In this document: piece after piece, positions 30,960 to 43,141 of the stretch
Layout: every line of letters starts with the position of its first letter
How positions within the stretch are numbered: position 1 is the first letter of the stretch
NCBI GenBank assembly: GCA_905221605.1
Contig: CAJNDS010000350.1
Span: 1-64,000, forward strand
Length of the DNA: 64,000 bases
Reading direction: 5' to 3'
Source of the DNA: Symbiodinium natans
Taxonomy: Eukaryota; Sar; Dinophyceae; Suessiales; Symbiodiniaceae
Position numbers and translations under genes: made by a program
Notes under the pieces: model-generated
What the model was told of the DNA's origin: nothing
What the model saw: only the letters and a program-made list of their open reading frames with translations
The model's database searches: none

Positions 30960-32532
30960 CGTTCGTTTGTCCCGTAGCCAGTGTCTTGCAAGCAGGCCTA
31001 GAGGTTCGGTCCAAGGTCGAAGCAGAAGCCGTAGAAGCCTTAAAGCCCAGACCTTAAGGAAACTCCCCAAACCCCCGCCGCAGCGGTTCAAGTGTGTTGT
31101 AGAGCCTAGGGTAGGTAGTGCCTCCCCGCGTTCGTGCCTGTGCACTGCGCCCCGCTGCGGGTCGCGACCAGACCGCGCGGGAGCGACCAATCGGTCGCCC
31201 GGACCTTCGTGGTCAACCACAAGGCCCCGCTGCGGGCCGTGCCCTGGCCGCGCGGGAGCGGCTGCCTACCACTACTGCACACCGGCCCCTTGCAGCGGGC
31301 CGTGTCCTGGCCGCTCAAGGGCGCGTCAGGTTTTCCTCGCCCGTCGGAGGTCCAGCAAAGCCGCGGGCCTCAGTGCCGCGATGGGTGGAGGAGGATCGAA
31401 GGGCAGGGGCAAGAGCAAGAGCCCAGGGCCTAAGGGCCGAAAGGGAACGCCCTCGATCGACGACGTGCAGCGCCTGCTAGTCCGATGCATGCGGCACGGC
31501 GAAGGTGGCTGCAGAGGCCGGTTCGGTCCGGGCGGCCTCTACCCGGTTGATGAGTTGATCGAACAACTCGGCATCACCATCAACCAGTACAACCAGGCGG
31601 TCGCGCACGACGCCAACCAGCGGAAACCGAGGTTGGACACCTCGCACGCTGGTTTCCTTCGTGCCTTCCAAGGCCACTCTGCCGATTGCGGCCATCCGAT
31701 GGGGTTCATGATGGAGGGCCCAAGCGAGACGGCCATCGACGACCTCATACATCAGTATGGCCCGGCTATGTGGCACGGCACGGACCTGCATGTCGTGCCA
31801 AGCCTGATTCAGAACGGCTTGATCCCCGGCGGCGGGCCGGGAGGCCGCCTCGGGGTGCACTACGTCCTGGGACACTGCCCCACGCAGTGGGAGGACGGAA
31901 GGTGCGGGTTCCGCCGCGGATCGACTTGCATAGTCGAGGTCCGACTGGCGGTCCTGCGGGACGCCGGAGTGCCCATCTATGCTGGAGCGGATGGGGTGGC
32001 CCTCACTGGCCAGATTAGAGCCACCGGCATTTCCCGCATCTGGGCACTCCCGAAGGGCTCGCCTGTCTACTCAGTCTTGATAGCTGAGTTGGAAGTGGAT
32101 CGGTTGGTCCAGCATGTCGACCTAAAGAGTTTAGGCGACACCAGTGCGGGCCCCTACCCGCCATTGGGGCGAGGACCGAAACTGGGCACGGTCCAAGCGT
32201 CCCAAGCTGCTGCGGCCAGCAGTGGCGCGGCGAGCTCCTCGACGGTTGTGCTGGCCCCTGCGGGCCGTGTCATGGCCGCGGGGGCCGCCCAACCTGTTAC
32301 CCCTCCGAAGGCCGCGCCTAAGGCAAAAGGGCGTCCCTCAGGGACTCCTAGGACTTCGATCGTTCCAGCGAAGCCCAAGGTGTACCCTAGGCGCAACATC
32401 CCTGCCCCCAATGTCCTCGAGGCCGAAGACTCGCTCGAGGAAGAGGCAGCCCAGGAGGCTGCAGGTGTCGAGGAAGATAGTTCCAGCTCGGATCTTCCCG
32501 ACACGCGGGCGCCTCAGCCGCGGTCAAGGTGA
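30960..32532 (+). pseudogene. KptA-like RNA 2'-phosphotransferase segment (copy A2)
   Basis: The frame is open from the YR-1 junction through the Arg/Pro-rich linker to the methionine at 31381 and on through the KptA-like domain, in the same frame as the RT palm at 21971. Motifs: KPRL near 31624, RAFQGHS near 31663, WHGT near 31770, PSLIQNGL, GVHYVLG near 31855, GADGVALTG near 31984. It is about 95% like copy A1. One C is missing near 32512 relative to A1, which ends the frame at 32532; the next segment continues in another frame. Confidence 0.85.
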
Positions 32533-33479
32533 AGGAGGACGAGGAGCCCGCTAGTGGGGCCCAGGCCGAGAGCACAGAGGAAGGAGTCCTCGTGCTCGGC
32601 CAGTCGGTGGTCACCAGCGCGAAGGAGTACCTCGCGCGGTCCGAAGCTCTTCTGAGAGCGCAGAAGCTCCAGTCGAAAATACTGGAGGTTGCGGGAACTG
32701 CGATGGTGAAGCTGGAGAAGATCACCAAGCGTGAGGAGTCCCTCAAAACACTGCGCCGAGAGGGAGAGAGTCGGGCGGCCGGGGAAGGCGCCGACGGGGA
32801 AGAGGTGTCTGACGATGGTCAGGACGCCCCCGGGGTTGCGGGGTCGAGCAGTTCCGCCAGGCCTGCAGGAGGCGGGACCGCCCAGTCCGCCCCGGCCCCA
32901 GAGGAGCCTCGCCCCAATGCTGACGGCCACTACGGATGTTCGGCTCCGGGATGCGGGCTGGCCTTTGAGTCGCTGGTGCAGTACCACTTGCATCAGGCGG
33001 CCTGCCATGGCGCCTCTCTTCCGCCCAACCTGGGGATCAGCCCCTCCGCACCTCTTGACCCTTTTCGTCAAGACTGGCGGGGACGGTTGTTCCGCCGAGG
33101 AAAGGACGGTGAGTATGGGGAGGTGCCCATGCTCCGAGTGATTCGGTACCACAAAGCCAACGGGTACGATCACTCGAAGGTCCCGCTCCTGAAGCGAGGG
33201 GACCGAATCCAGCTTGAGGATGGATCGCACCACATTTATGGTGGTAGCCGTCCGCCGGATTGGCTTCGCGATGACCCCGAGCTGGACCCCCCTCCAGAGA
33301 GCAGCAGTGGAGGGTCCACGCCCAAGAGCGAGCCCAAAGAGGAGGCCGAGCCGAGACCTCCGCGGGAGGCCGCTCCGCGCGGGCGGGCCCTCGAGCCGCC
33401 GAAGGGGCGACGTCCAGCGACGCCTGGCCGAGCGTCGCTCCAAGCGAGATTACTCGCCGGACCTGGTGACGCCTCTTGA
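32529..33479 (+). pseudogene. Linker and C2H2 finger segment (copy A2)
   Basis: Continues the polyprotein after the 1-base loss near 32512. An acidic and helical stretch (32529-32840) leads to a C2H2-like finger, CSAPGCGLAFESLVQYHLHQ, starting near 32937. The position where copy A1 has TGA reads CGA here (near 33197), so this copy passes that point. An extra G in the run near 33402-33407 then shifts the frame. Confidence 0.72.
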
Positions 33480-35649
33480 CGATCTCCATGCCAAGGAGAT
33501 CGACTCCTTCTTCGCGGGCGACCCAGCCGCGGATAGCCTTGACGTCATTTTGATGCGCGCCGAGGTTCGCACTGAGTCCCACCTCAAAGTTGGCCGGGAG
33601 GAGGAAGAGCCCCTGGTCAAGGAGGAACAGGAGGAGGAGACAGAGGTTGTCAAAGACGAGGAGGTCTCGGTTGAGATGGAGGAGGGCACCGCGGATGAGG
33701 CGGACGAAGTCGCCCTCCCAGCCAACCGAGCCTACGTCGAAGGCCGCTTTTACCCCTACGGCAGCTGGCGGTGCTTCTTCTGCGAAGCCATTAACCCGGT
33801 CACCGAGGACCAGTGCCTCACCACGCACGCGGGCGGCCCGAACGCGGGCGCCCCGTGCGACGGCCGATGGATCAATGGGATCGACATCGGGTGGTGGGAG
33901 GTGGATCCCCAAACCGCGCCGGAGCAATGGCGGCGGAGGTTTTCTGCCGAAGAGCTTGAAGAACAACAAGCGCGGGCAGATGCCGCGAGGCTCCTCAGCG
34001 ATGAGGAACTCGCTGAAGCCCTCCAGGCGGCCGAGGAGGCGCAGGCGGCCGAGCGCGCCAAGAAGCGGGAGCGGCGCCAGGCGGAGAAGGCGGAGCGCGA
34101 TGATCACATCAGCGAGGCGCTCCGCATAGCAGGGTGGCAGTGCCCTAACTGCTATGAATGGAACCTTTCATTCAGGCAGCTGTGCTTTCGGTGCAGCACG
34201 CCTCTCCGCTTGGCAGAGGTCGTTTCCCGCGGGATCCCGGATCCGCGGCGCGGCGAAGAAAGGGACTCGGGCTCCGAAAGCAGCCAGGACGAGCTGGAGT
34301 ACGAGATCCTTCTGGCCAACCGCGCGATGGACCAGGAAACCATCCAGCCTCTTCTTAGAAGTAAACACAAGAAGAGGGGCGGCAAGAGACGTCGCGAAGA
34401 GGCGACGTACGGGAAGGGCCGCGACCCGTGGAGTGCTTGGGCAGACGCCCGTGGCAAGGGCCAGGGCAAGCCGAAGGGCAGAGGCAAGTCCGATGCCAAG
34501 GGCAAGCCCAAGGGGACCGCGCTCCAACCCCGCCCAAGCACAAGTTGGGTCCCAGCTTTCCCGTGCGGGTCGGCCCGGCCGCCGCCGAGTGTTCCGCTTC
34601 CGCCGCGGACCCCCTTCTTCCTGGGTCGCGGGCTCCTCAATCGGTTGATGCACGCCCTCAACGGGAACGTCAACGGCTGGTGGGGCCTGGCGGCTGCAGC
34701 GTCGGCGCCGATTGCCTTGCAGTTGCACCGCGGGGTTGTGCAGGTTGTCGAGGACTCCATGCACGCGGTTGCAACGGTTTCGGCCGACGTTGTCGAGGAA
34801 ATCGGCCATGGGGCCAGGCGGACCGTGTGGGTCGCCGGAACAGCCATCACTCTGGTAGTAGTGATTTTGTGCGGCGCTGTTCTGTGGTACGTGAGTCGTG
34901 CCGTTGCCGATCGCATTGCGCATATGCGACATGGCAACACCGCGGCCCCTGAGGCGCGGCTGTCTCAGCTCCTTGGCTCTGAAGCGACGTTTGAGGTCGT
35001 GAGCTCCAAGAAAGGAGTGACCCATAAGGTTTGGGTGCACCTCAAGGAGGAGACAGCTGCCTGTGGCTGTCGTGCTTACCTGGCAGAAGGACGCTGCGGG
35101 CATTGCGATGCCGCAATGGACACCGCTCGTTCCTTAGGGTTTTTGCACGCGGCCCAGCGAGGCGCGGGTCCTGCGCTCACAGACTCCATTCGGAGTACCG
35201 CCTCCGAAACCCTGGCTAAGGGTAAGGTTGTGTTGGGTTTGGGAAACAGTGAAGGATGTTTCTCCCAACTGGCGGCCAAGAGCCGCGGGCTCTCCTGCTT
35301 TCAGGGGCTCGCGGGTCGTGACCTGGCCGCGGCCCCAGCAGATGGAGCGAGCGCGGCCCACGCACAGTCCGGCTCCGTGCAACGTGCCGCCACTGCCATT
35401 GTGGCGCGTACGCCAGGCCGGAGGAACAAGGGCCCAGCCCCCGCTAGGAGTTCTCCAGTCAAAGAAGCGGAATTCCTTGCGGGCGGGCCATGCGTTCAGG
35501 CCGCCCAGACGCTGCTTGGGTCTGGAGCAGCAGAGGATGTGCATCCTGCATCGAGGCAATCGAAGCGTCGCTTGGCAAGGGCGCCAGCGTTCGGATTGTC
35601 GCCGACATGGGACAATGCCACCGCACCAAGCTTCAATGGCAAGCGTTGA
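33408..35649 (+). pseudogene. Zinc ribbons, TM helix and SWIM finger segment (copy A2)
   Basis: Same domain series as 6494-8824: RanBP2-type ribbons near 33768 and 34135, basic Gly/Lys stretch near 34450-34515, hydrophobic helix near 34833-34900, SWIM-type CxC-x8-CxHC near 35060-35105. It carries a 42-bp in-frame deletion near 34515 relative to A1. The frame passes the point where A1 lost a G (near 35519) but is then broken by a 31-bp deletion at 35541. Confidence 0.72.
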
Positions 35650-36056
35650 AACGCTTGGCGGCCGCAGGTGCAGAGGTGAAGGTGGGTTGTGGCACATCCG
35701 TGCGCGACGCCTATGCTCGCGACGGCCGCGGGGCTAAGGTAGGCACCGGGATCCAAGGGCTGCACCATGCCAAAGCCCTTTGCCTACTGCGGCCGGATGG
35801 CGCGGTGGTGCTGATTGGGAGCCTCAATTTTACCACAAGCAGCAAGGCCAATGCGGAGGCGGGGCTTAAGCTTGAGGTCCCCAAGACGCACTCAGTCGTG
35901 CAGTCCTACATCGAGGATTTCCAGAGGGTGTCGGCTGAGGCATTCTCCCTCGATGAGGCGGCCGTGAAGCGCCCTCAGTTGGAGCGAGCCAGTAGCTCCA
36001 ACGTTGCTGGCAACGTCACTCGTGCCCCCAACACTGCTCCACAGGGTATCGAGTAG
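35542..36056 (+). pseudogene. PLD (HKD) domain, C-terminus of giant polyprotein (copy A2)
   Basis: Matches 8855-9369. The HKD signature (HHAK near 35764, GSLNFTTSS near 35818) and the terminal stop are intact. The 31-bp deletion at 35541 removes the first strand (IYIRAYSLD in A1) and shifts the frame, so the domain is not in frame with the SWIM segment in this copy. Confidence 0.78.
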
Positions 36057-36713
36057 GCTGCGGCCAGTCGGCGCGGCGTGGAAGGGGCTTCCACGCGATT
36101 TCTCAGGCATCACAGCGCGGCACGCTGTCGAGCCTCTTTTGGTTGTGTTTTGCTTGCGGGCGAAGAGCCGCGGCAGGGGTTTTCCCTGCCCATTTTGCCT
36201 ACCCGCACTTTTCTTCCCAGCCCGTTGCGGCTGCTGCGGACCGTGTCCTGGTCGCGGCAGTGCGCTCGCCGAAGCGCGTGCGAGCTGCACTGCCTGCGGC
36301 ACAAGCAATGTGCGCGGCTCTCGCTGAGTCCGGTAGCCCGTAGGGTAGTTCTGGATAGGTGAGTAGCCGTAGCCGTAGCTTAGGGCCGGTAGTGTGTACA
36401 GTGTACCATTTGTACCATAGCTTTGCACTAGCAGCATAAAGACCTGCCCAGTACTCTGGAGCCTCGCCTGCCTGCATAAAGGTGAGCGCTCGCGACTTGG
36501 GGTGGTTTAGGGTCGTTGAGGGCTGCTGTCGTCGTGCGTCCGTTTGGTAGTGCGGGCTGCCGCCCAAGCCGCATGCCAATGCTCATGATGTGCGGGCTCT
36601 ACCAGAGTCGCACGCGACACCCTCGCCCTACCCCATTTGCCGCGTTGCTGAAGTGCTTGACGCACTATGAGCTCTTGGTGAGCCGGAAGCCTCGGCTGAG
36701 GGGCGAATGTGAG
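36057..36713 (+). other. 3' untranslated part of copy A2, no gene seen
   Basis: Counterpart of 9370-10066. No conserved frame and no clear polypurine tract immediately before the LTR; the last bases are GGGGCGAATGTGAG. Confidence 0.65.
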
Positions 36714-37362
<649 letters not shown>

Positions 37363-37560
37363 TAGCTAATAATCATAAAATAATCGCGACCCCCCCCCCC
37401 CCCCCCTTCAAAAAAAAAAATAATAATCGCCCCCCCTCCCCCCCCTGGGGAAGCCCGCAGTAGAAGAGAGGTTACAAATAATAACCCCCCCCCCCGCCCC
37501 GCTTTAAAAAATTCTTCGCGTGTGCCCTCTCCTACTCCTCCCCCTTCTGCACCCTGGCCA
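37363..37560. other. Low-complexity C- and A-run junction
   Basis: Poly-C runs of up to 18, poly-A runs and TAATAATCGC fragments between the microsatellite and the YR-2 remnant. No coding or repeat family is seen. The texture suggests poorly resolved sequence or an assembly junction. Confidence 0.6.
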
Positions 37561-37580
37561 GGCAAGCGCAAATGGGATGA

Positions 37581-37841
37581 CCCCAAGGGGGTGAGAAGGG
37601 CGATAAAGGGAGAGGTAGGGGTAAGGGCAAGTCGTCTAAAGGTGAGGGTCGCAAGGAGTTTACGGTGCCCGAAGGCTGTGTGAGCCGCGTGAACGACAAG
37701 CCTGTATGTTTTGCCTTTAATCAAGGAAGGTGCCGCTTTCGAGTCAACTCCAAGAACCGTTGCGGCCGTGGTTTCCACATCTGTTGGAGAGCCGGGTGTG
37801 GTGGCGACCACCCTGGCCATCTGTGCACCAAGGGATCTTGA
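37581..37841 (+). pseudogene. Gag-like C-terminal remnant with Cys/His finger (YR-2)
   Basis: 87 codons, open from an upstream in-frame TGA at 37578. A basic Gly/Lys run is followed by the finger PVCFAF...C...RCGRGFHICW...C...H...C, the same as the YR-1 and YR-3 Gag termini. It ends at TGA 37839-37841, followed by CTCC. The next ORF is in the same frame with no other stop for about 119 codons. Confidence 0.75.
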
Positions 37842-38598
37842 CTCCGGGCGGGGGGCTCCATCCTGCTCCCGGAGCCTGCGCCGCTCTCTCCGCATTGTGT
37901 CACGCCCGTGCCTTTTGAGGCCAACTCCGTTGGTTTAGGTCCCGAAGCCCTTGCCGAGCAACTGCTTCGCAAGCCAACCTTGGCGGCCCTTGATGTTTTG
38001 AGAGTTTTCGACTTGTTGCCCAGGAATCCATCTAAACGAGATGCCTTCCATCACCGGAGCTTTGGTTGCGGTGCCTGGGTGTTCGGGTTCCAGATCGGAA
38101 TTCGTACTGACACTAAGTCTTTTCCAAAGAGCGCCGCTCTCTTTTGCTATTCACCAAGTGAATCCTCATCACACCTTTTCCAGCTTAGTCTTGCTTGATG
38201 ATGTTCAAAGCCCGCTTCATGTGGACTGCAATAACGACCGCTCCTCCTGGAATCTTGTCATGCCCTTGACCCGGTTTCGCAATGGCCAAATCTGGGAAGA
38301 ATGCGAAGGCGGGGCTGACCGCTTTGAAGACGCTTCTGGCACTTTCTGGGGGCGTCTGCATGAGGTATCCGCAGAGCCAGTCTTGCTTCATGCCGCAGTG
38401 AACCGCCATGCTGTTTTGCCTTGGCAGGGCCGCAGGGTTGTGTTGATTGCCTTCACCCCCAGGGATAGTCCTAAGCTTCCCCCTCCCGACCGTGACTGGC
38501 TACTTGGCTTTCGCCTACCCTCCCCGTCCGCCTTGCCCATCCCTGGCCCACCCAAGCTCTTTCTCGAGGTGTTTTCCGGCTCTGCAAACCTGGCTTGA
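37842..38598 (+). pseudogene. Dioxygenase-like N-terminal part of YR-2 polyprotein
   Basis: In frame with the Gag remnant from 37842, reaching the shared block RSFGCGAWVFGFQIGIR (38062-38110). The homologous sequence then moves to the next frame (38130-38165), the one with methionine at 38041. There the dioxygenase-like signature is present: PLHVDCNND (His 38219, Asp 38225), NGQIW, and RHAVLPWQGRRVVLIAF (His 38407, Arg near 38431). The methyltransferase motif I, FLEVFSGSANLA, is interrupted by TGA at 38596-38598 and resumes in the same frame. Confidence 0.72.
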
Positions 38599-41568
38599 GC
38601 CGCCCAGAGGCTCGGGTTCACGGCCGTTGCCGTTGACAACTGCCCCCGGCGCCCTCAGGTTCCCACGGTTCGCCTTGACCTTGCTTCCAGTCTGGGCCGC
38701 GATGCCTTGTTTCGCTTGTTGAGTGACAAAAAGCCTGCCGCGGTGCATCTGGGCCCCCCTTGTGGCACCTCTTCTCGGGCCCGTGAGCGGCCCTTGCCGG
38801 CAAAGTTACGAGCCCTCGGCCTCCGTGACCCTCGGCCGCTTCGGAGCGCCGACTTTCCCCTCGGCTTGCCTCACATTGACCCTGCAAGCGATGATGGTTT
38901 GCGCCTGGCCGCCGCCAATCGTCTTTATGACCTGGTCTTTCATGTCCTGCTTTGGTGCGCTGAGCACGACTGTGTCTTCACTCTCGAAAACCCCACGAAC
39001 TCGTGGTTCTGGAGTGTGCTGGCCTTGAAGGTCCGCCAGCACGCCTCGCCCAAGGTCCGCCGCTGGTTCAATGACTTGCATGAGATCATCTTCGACGCTT
39101 GTGAGCACGGTGGTGCTCGCCCAAAGTCCACCAAGCTGCTCAGCAATCGGGATGCCTTTGGCTGCCTTCGTGCCCGCTGCAGCGGCCGTCATGTGCATGA
39201 ACCTTGGGGCGTCAGCTGGCGCGCTGGAGGTTGGGTTTGGTCCACTCATCTCGAGGCCCAGTATCCTGTTGTGTTGGCTGCTCGATGGGCCGCCTGCTTT
39301 GCGTCTGCTTGCGACGTTTCCCCTGGCCAGCCGGAAGCCCCCGACCCTCGTTTGCAGTCTCTGTCCGCCGTGGGTCGCCAAACCCGTAAGCATAAGCCCT
39401 TGGTTTCCGAATACAAGTTCGTGCGCATCATGCCGCGCGGCCAAATTCCCTCCTCCGGTTGCAAGGTCCTCGGCGCGCCTCCCGTGCAAGGGGGTGATTC
39501 GGGGGAGGCCGCCGAAGTTCTTCCTGAAACTTCTCCAGACAGTGAGGGGCTTGGGCTGGATAGGGGTGAGGATTGCCAGGTTGGTTTCTACAGAGATCCT
39601 AGTGAGTGGTTCCAGGCTGCCAAGAAAGTGTGCCACCCTCTTGACTCCGAGAACGAACTCCCAAAGGAGCTGAAGGCTTCCCTTGAGGCCAACATGGTTG
39701 CTGATCGCCGGGCCCTTTTTCTTCGTCGAAAACTCGCACTGATGAAGGCAGAGATCCTTGCCAAAAAGTTGGAACAAGACGAGAGCAAGCTTCACTTAGG
39801 TATGCCATCGTGGATGCAGACTGTGATGCAAGGCAAGAGGATCTTACTTCTGGAGTCATTGTTGAGACAGCACAACTTTGACGACATGGAGGCGATCGAG
39901 CTTCTAAAGTCGGGTGTGAGGTTGTCGGGTGTGTCCGAATGCCCTGCGGCCTTTGATGTCAAAGTGAAATCTGCTACGTCTACCGAAGCGGAGCTCCGTC
40001 AAGTGGCTCCCTTGAAACGAGCAGCGTTACTTCTGGAAAATCGTGTCTCCGACCCCGAGCTCGAACGCGATTTGCTGAAGGTGACTATGGACGAGGCAAA
40101 GGCTGGATGGCTTCAGGGGCCTTTCAGCAGTGAAAAGGAAGTTTCAGAGCACTTGGGGAGGTCGGATTGGAGTTTGATGCGAAGATTCGGCGTTCGACAA
40201 GGAGGCAAACTGAGGCCGATTGACGATGCCTGCGATTCCGACTTGAACAGCACTTTCACCAGCACCATGAAGCTAAAGTTACAGGACGGTGACTTTTGCA
40301 TCTCTTTGGCTATGGAAATTGCAAAGCGCGTCGTGGGAAAGCCGGGAGTCGTACCTAGAGAGTGGAGTGGCCGATGCCTTGATCTAAGTGGTGCTTACAA
40401 ACAGATGGCAGTTTGTGAGCAACATCGGAGCTTGTGTGTTCTGCTTCTGCGTGATGCCGACGGCCACCCAATCTTTTTCATTTCTTCAGCATTGGTTTTT
40501 GGGGCTTCAGCTTCAGTCTATGCCTTCTTAAGAATAGCTCGGGCCTTGAGCTTCTTAATGAACGTCGTGCTGGAGATCCCTCATGCAAACTTCTTCGACG
40601 ACTATCCAATCCTTGTGCCTTCGGAAGATGCTGAACAGGTGGGCCTCTTATGCACGAAGTTCCTGCACTTGTTGGGTTGGAAACATGCCGAAATTGGTGA
40701 GGGTCACAAAGGCCTCCCCTTTGCGAAATCCTTTGACGTGCTGGGCTTGCATCTCGACGTCTCTTGCATATCTTCAGGGATTTTGACAGTGGCTAACAAG
40801 CTCGGCCGGGTTGATCGACTCCTTGAGCGCCTTCGAGAGATCCAGGAGTCGGCAGTCCTCAGCCGCCACGAGGGCCAGGTCCTTCTGGGCCTCCTGCGGT
40901 ACGCGGCTGGGTTCTTCGGAGGCAGAACTTTACGTTATGTCTGTGAGGACTTGAACGCCATAGTGCATCATGGACATCACCCTTCCCCTGTTGCGGTTAA
41001 GATGCTTTGTCGACGCGCCATAACTGCATTGGAATCGTCTAAGCCCCTCCAGCTCAAAGCAGACATGCCGAGTTCTCCGGTGCATCTCTTTACAGATGGC
41101 AGCTGGGAAAAAGGTGTGGCCGGAGTTGGGGCTGTGTTTTTCGACTCACACGATGGATCTGCAGAAGTTTATGGAGGCGAGATGCCAAAGGACATGGTCG
41201 AGTCGCTTCAACAGACAGACGGTGATCACTTGATTGGACAAATCGAAACTTACGCTGTCGTGGCCATGCGGATACACCTGGCTCATCGTTTTTCAGGACG
41301 CCGGGTGATCATTTGGACAGACAATGAAGGTTGTCGATTTGGGCTCATAAAAGGCCGTTCAAAATCCCACACGATGGACACGTTGATCAGGAGCTTCGCT
41401 GCTGCCGAGGATGCCAATCCAAGTCATACCTGGATATGTCGTGTGCCGAGTTACTCGAACATCGCCGATGGGCCTTCTCGGGGAAAGCCTGAGGAGGCTC
41501 TGAGAATTTCGGGAGCTGCTGCGTGTCAGTCTTTTCCATGGATTCGGCAAGCATTCGAACTTACCTGA
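38599..41568 (+). pseudogene. Methyltransferase-like, RT and RNase H part of YR-2 polyprotein
   Basis: Direct continuation after the in-frame TGA, open for 989 codons. Methyltransferase: AVAVDN (38626), LGPPCGTSSRARE (38749), LENPTNSW (38983). RT: RRFGVRQGGKLRPIDDA (40180), CLDLSGAYKQMAV (40375), FFDDYPI (40591) and FLHLLGW. RNase H: LFTDGSWEKG (41088), ETYAVVAM, IWTDNEG (41317) and SNIADGPSRG (41458). In contrast to YR-1, methyltransferase and RT are uninterrupted in one frame, which shows the ancestral arrangement. A codon change at 38596 is the only break in the last 3.3 kb. Confidence 0.87.
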
Positions 41569-41583
41569 TAGCTCTCTTAAAAA

Positions 41584-42401
41584 GGGGGTATTTCGGGAGA
41601 GCAGGAAATCGCGAAACCAGATCGCATCCTGTGCATGCTTGCCCCACGACTGAAGAAAAAGCGCGTCAGTGTAACCGAATGAGTCTTCAACACATATATG
41701 TGATTGAGTTTCACATGTGTACATAGAAGATGGAATTACTTTGAGATTTCAGAAGATCTTTTCGCTAAAGCTTATTCCAATCATGAGGAATAAATTGTAC
41801 ACAGATTGCGTTCTATATCTTTTTCTATAAAACCCCAACTTTTGTGAGAGGGAAAATTTCAGCTTGCCTGACATTTCTCTCTCAAACTAAAGTTGTAGCG
41901 CTCTACCTTCGAGCGCGGGGTTTTAGAGTTCTTTTGTGACCTTTGGGAGTTGCAAAAATTATTTCAAGTTTTCAAAGAATTTTCCTCAGCATCTTGAACG
42001 ACATTTTCAACTGTGTGACTTGCAGCATGCTTGAATCAACAGTTGGCCGCATTCATGTGAACAGCTGCTCAAGCTCGGGCTGAGAGAAAATTTTTGTCCC
42101 TCCCACCCACCCGTCTCAGTGTTGGGTCTGTCTGGGGGGTATTTCGGGAGAGCAGGAAATCGCGAAACCAGATCGCATCCTGTGCATGCTTGCCCCACGA
42201 CTGAAGAAAAAGCGCGTCAGTGTAACCGAATGAGTCTTCAACACATATATGTGATTGAGTTTCACATGTGTACATAGAAGATGGAATTACTTTGAGATTT
42301 CAGAAGATCTTTTCGCTAAAGCTTATTCCAATCATGAGGAATAAATTGTACACAGATTGCGTTCTATATCTTTTTCTATAAAACCCCAACTTTTGTGAGA
42401 G
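41584..42401 (+). repeat. YR-2 right split repeats B1, A2 and B2
   Basis: B1 41584-41850 and B2 42135-42401 are 267-bp direct repeats that read as identical. A2 starts at 41851 (GGAAAATTTCAGC) and ends around GAGAAAATTTTTG near 42095, followed by a CCCACCCACCC spacer at 42103-42113. The same AAAATTTTT and CCCACCCACCC elements occur at the same place in YR-1, although the repeats themselves differ in sequence. Confidence 0.85.
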
Positions 42402-43080
42402 AGACCCTTCCTGCCAGCAGTGCTACTGCTGCTACCGGTGGCACATTTAACTGCAGCTCAGTAATCGTACCCTGCCCCTGTTTGTCATTATCAGGCGAGC
42501 CCAAGACCACGGGTAGGCCTTCTGCTCGCGAAGGCGGTGCATACTGGTGTGCGTCAAAAGCCAGCAGGAGTTCTCCCAGCAGGAGGGTCTCCGTAGCAGG
42601 CCATAGCCGGAAACTTCGCTTTAAACACCCGGACGTCAGAAACAGCAAAGAAGAGGTCTGCGATGTGTTGTGCGGTGGTCAGAAAGCCATAGCCAATTAT
42701 GGATTCGTGTAGGTTGGCGAAAGCTGCGGCGCGGTGCAGCCAAGGAGTTTGGGGAGGTCGAGGAATTCGAGCGCTCTCGCCATACCTTGAGGCACACCGA
42801 AGTGAGATTTGCAAATACGCTGCTGGGAATGTGTCTGGCAGGTGGAGCAATTGATTTGCCACCTTCAGAAGGTGTTCTGGATTAAAGAAGCTCCGATAAA
42901 TCCCGTAGCAACTGCTCATACGCTCGGTACGCCTGCAACTGCTGCTCATAAGTGGTTAGATGGGAGGAATCCTTCAGGGCCAGGAAGGGCCGCGGCTTCA
43001 CAGTACGCCCCGGCGTTAATCCATCCGCCTGCCACAGTAAGCCGCAGGCGGACTGGTAAGTTCTGCTTTCCACTCCTCTA
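42402..43080 (-). pseudogene. Decayed minus-strand gene fragment, unknown function
   Basis: Three overlapping minus-strand frames read as one helical protein broken by small indels. 43073-42882 has a Gln/Ala/Leu-rich helix (TTYEQQLQAYRAYEQLL). Removing one T from the run near 42893 would join it to NPEHLLKVANQLLHLPD in the frame ending at 42554. A third frame (42648 down to 42402) carries TTELQLNV-like and PPVAAVALLAGR sequence and is cut by the end of YR-2. No family is recognised; plus-strand frames here look weaker. Confidence 0.3.
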
Positions 43081-43141
43081 GGTTGGTCGCCGCGGCATCA
43101 ACCGGTTGTGCCAGCCGCGGAGGTGGCAGGATGTCCGACTT

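Larger units (their letters stand above)
37561..42401 (+). mobile_element. YR-2: 5'-truncated tyrosine-recombinase-type retroelement
   Basis: Right end is defined by B2 (42135-42401). Left end is lost in the low-complexity junction; no recombinase gene or A1 repeat is visible. It retains the last 87 codons of the Gag-like ORF, the dioxygenase/methyltransferase/RT/RNase H polyprotein, and B1-A2-B2. Lesions are one frame change near 38130-38165 and an in-frame TGA at 38596. Family assignment rests on protein similarity to YR-1 and YR-3 and on the same right-end architecture. Confidence 0.85.
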
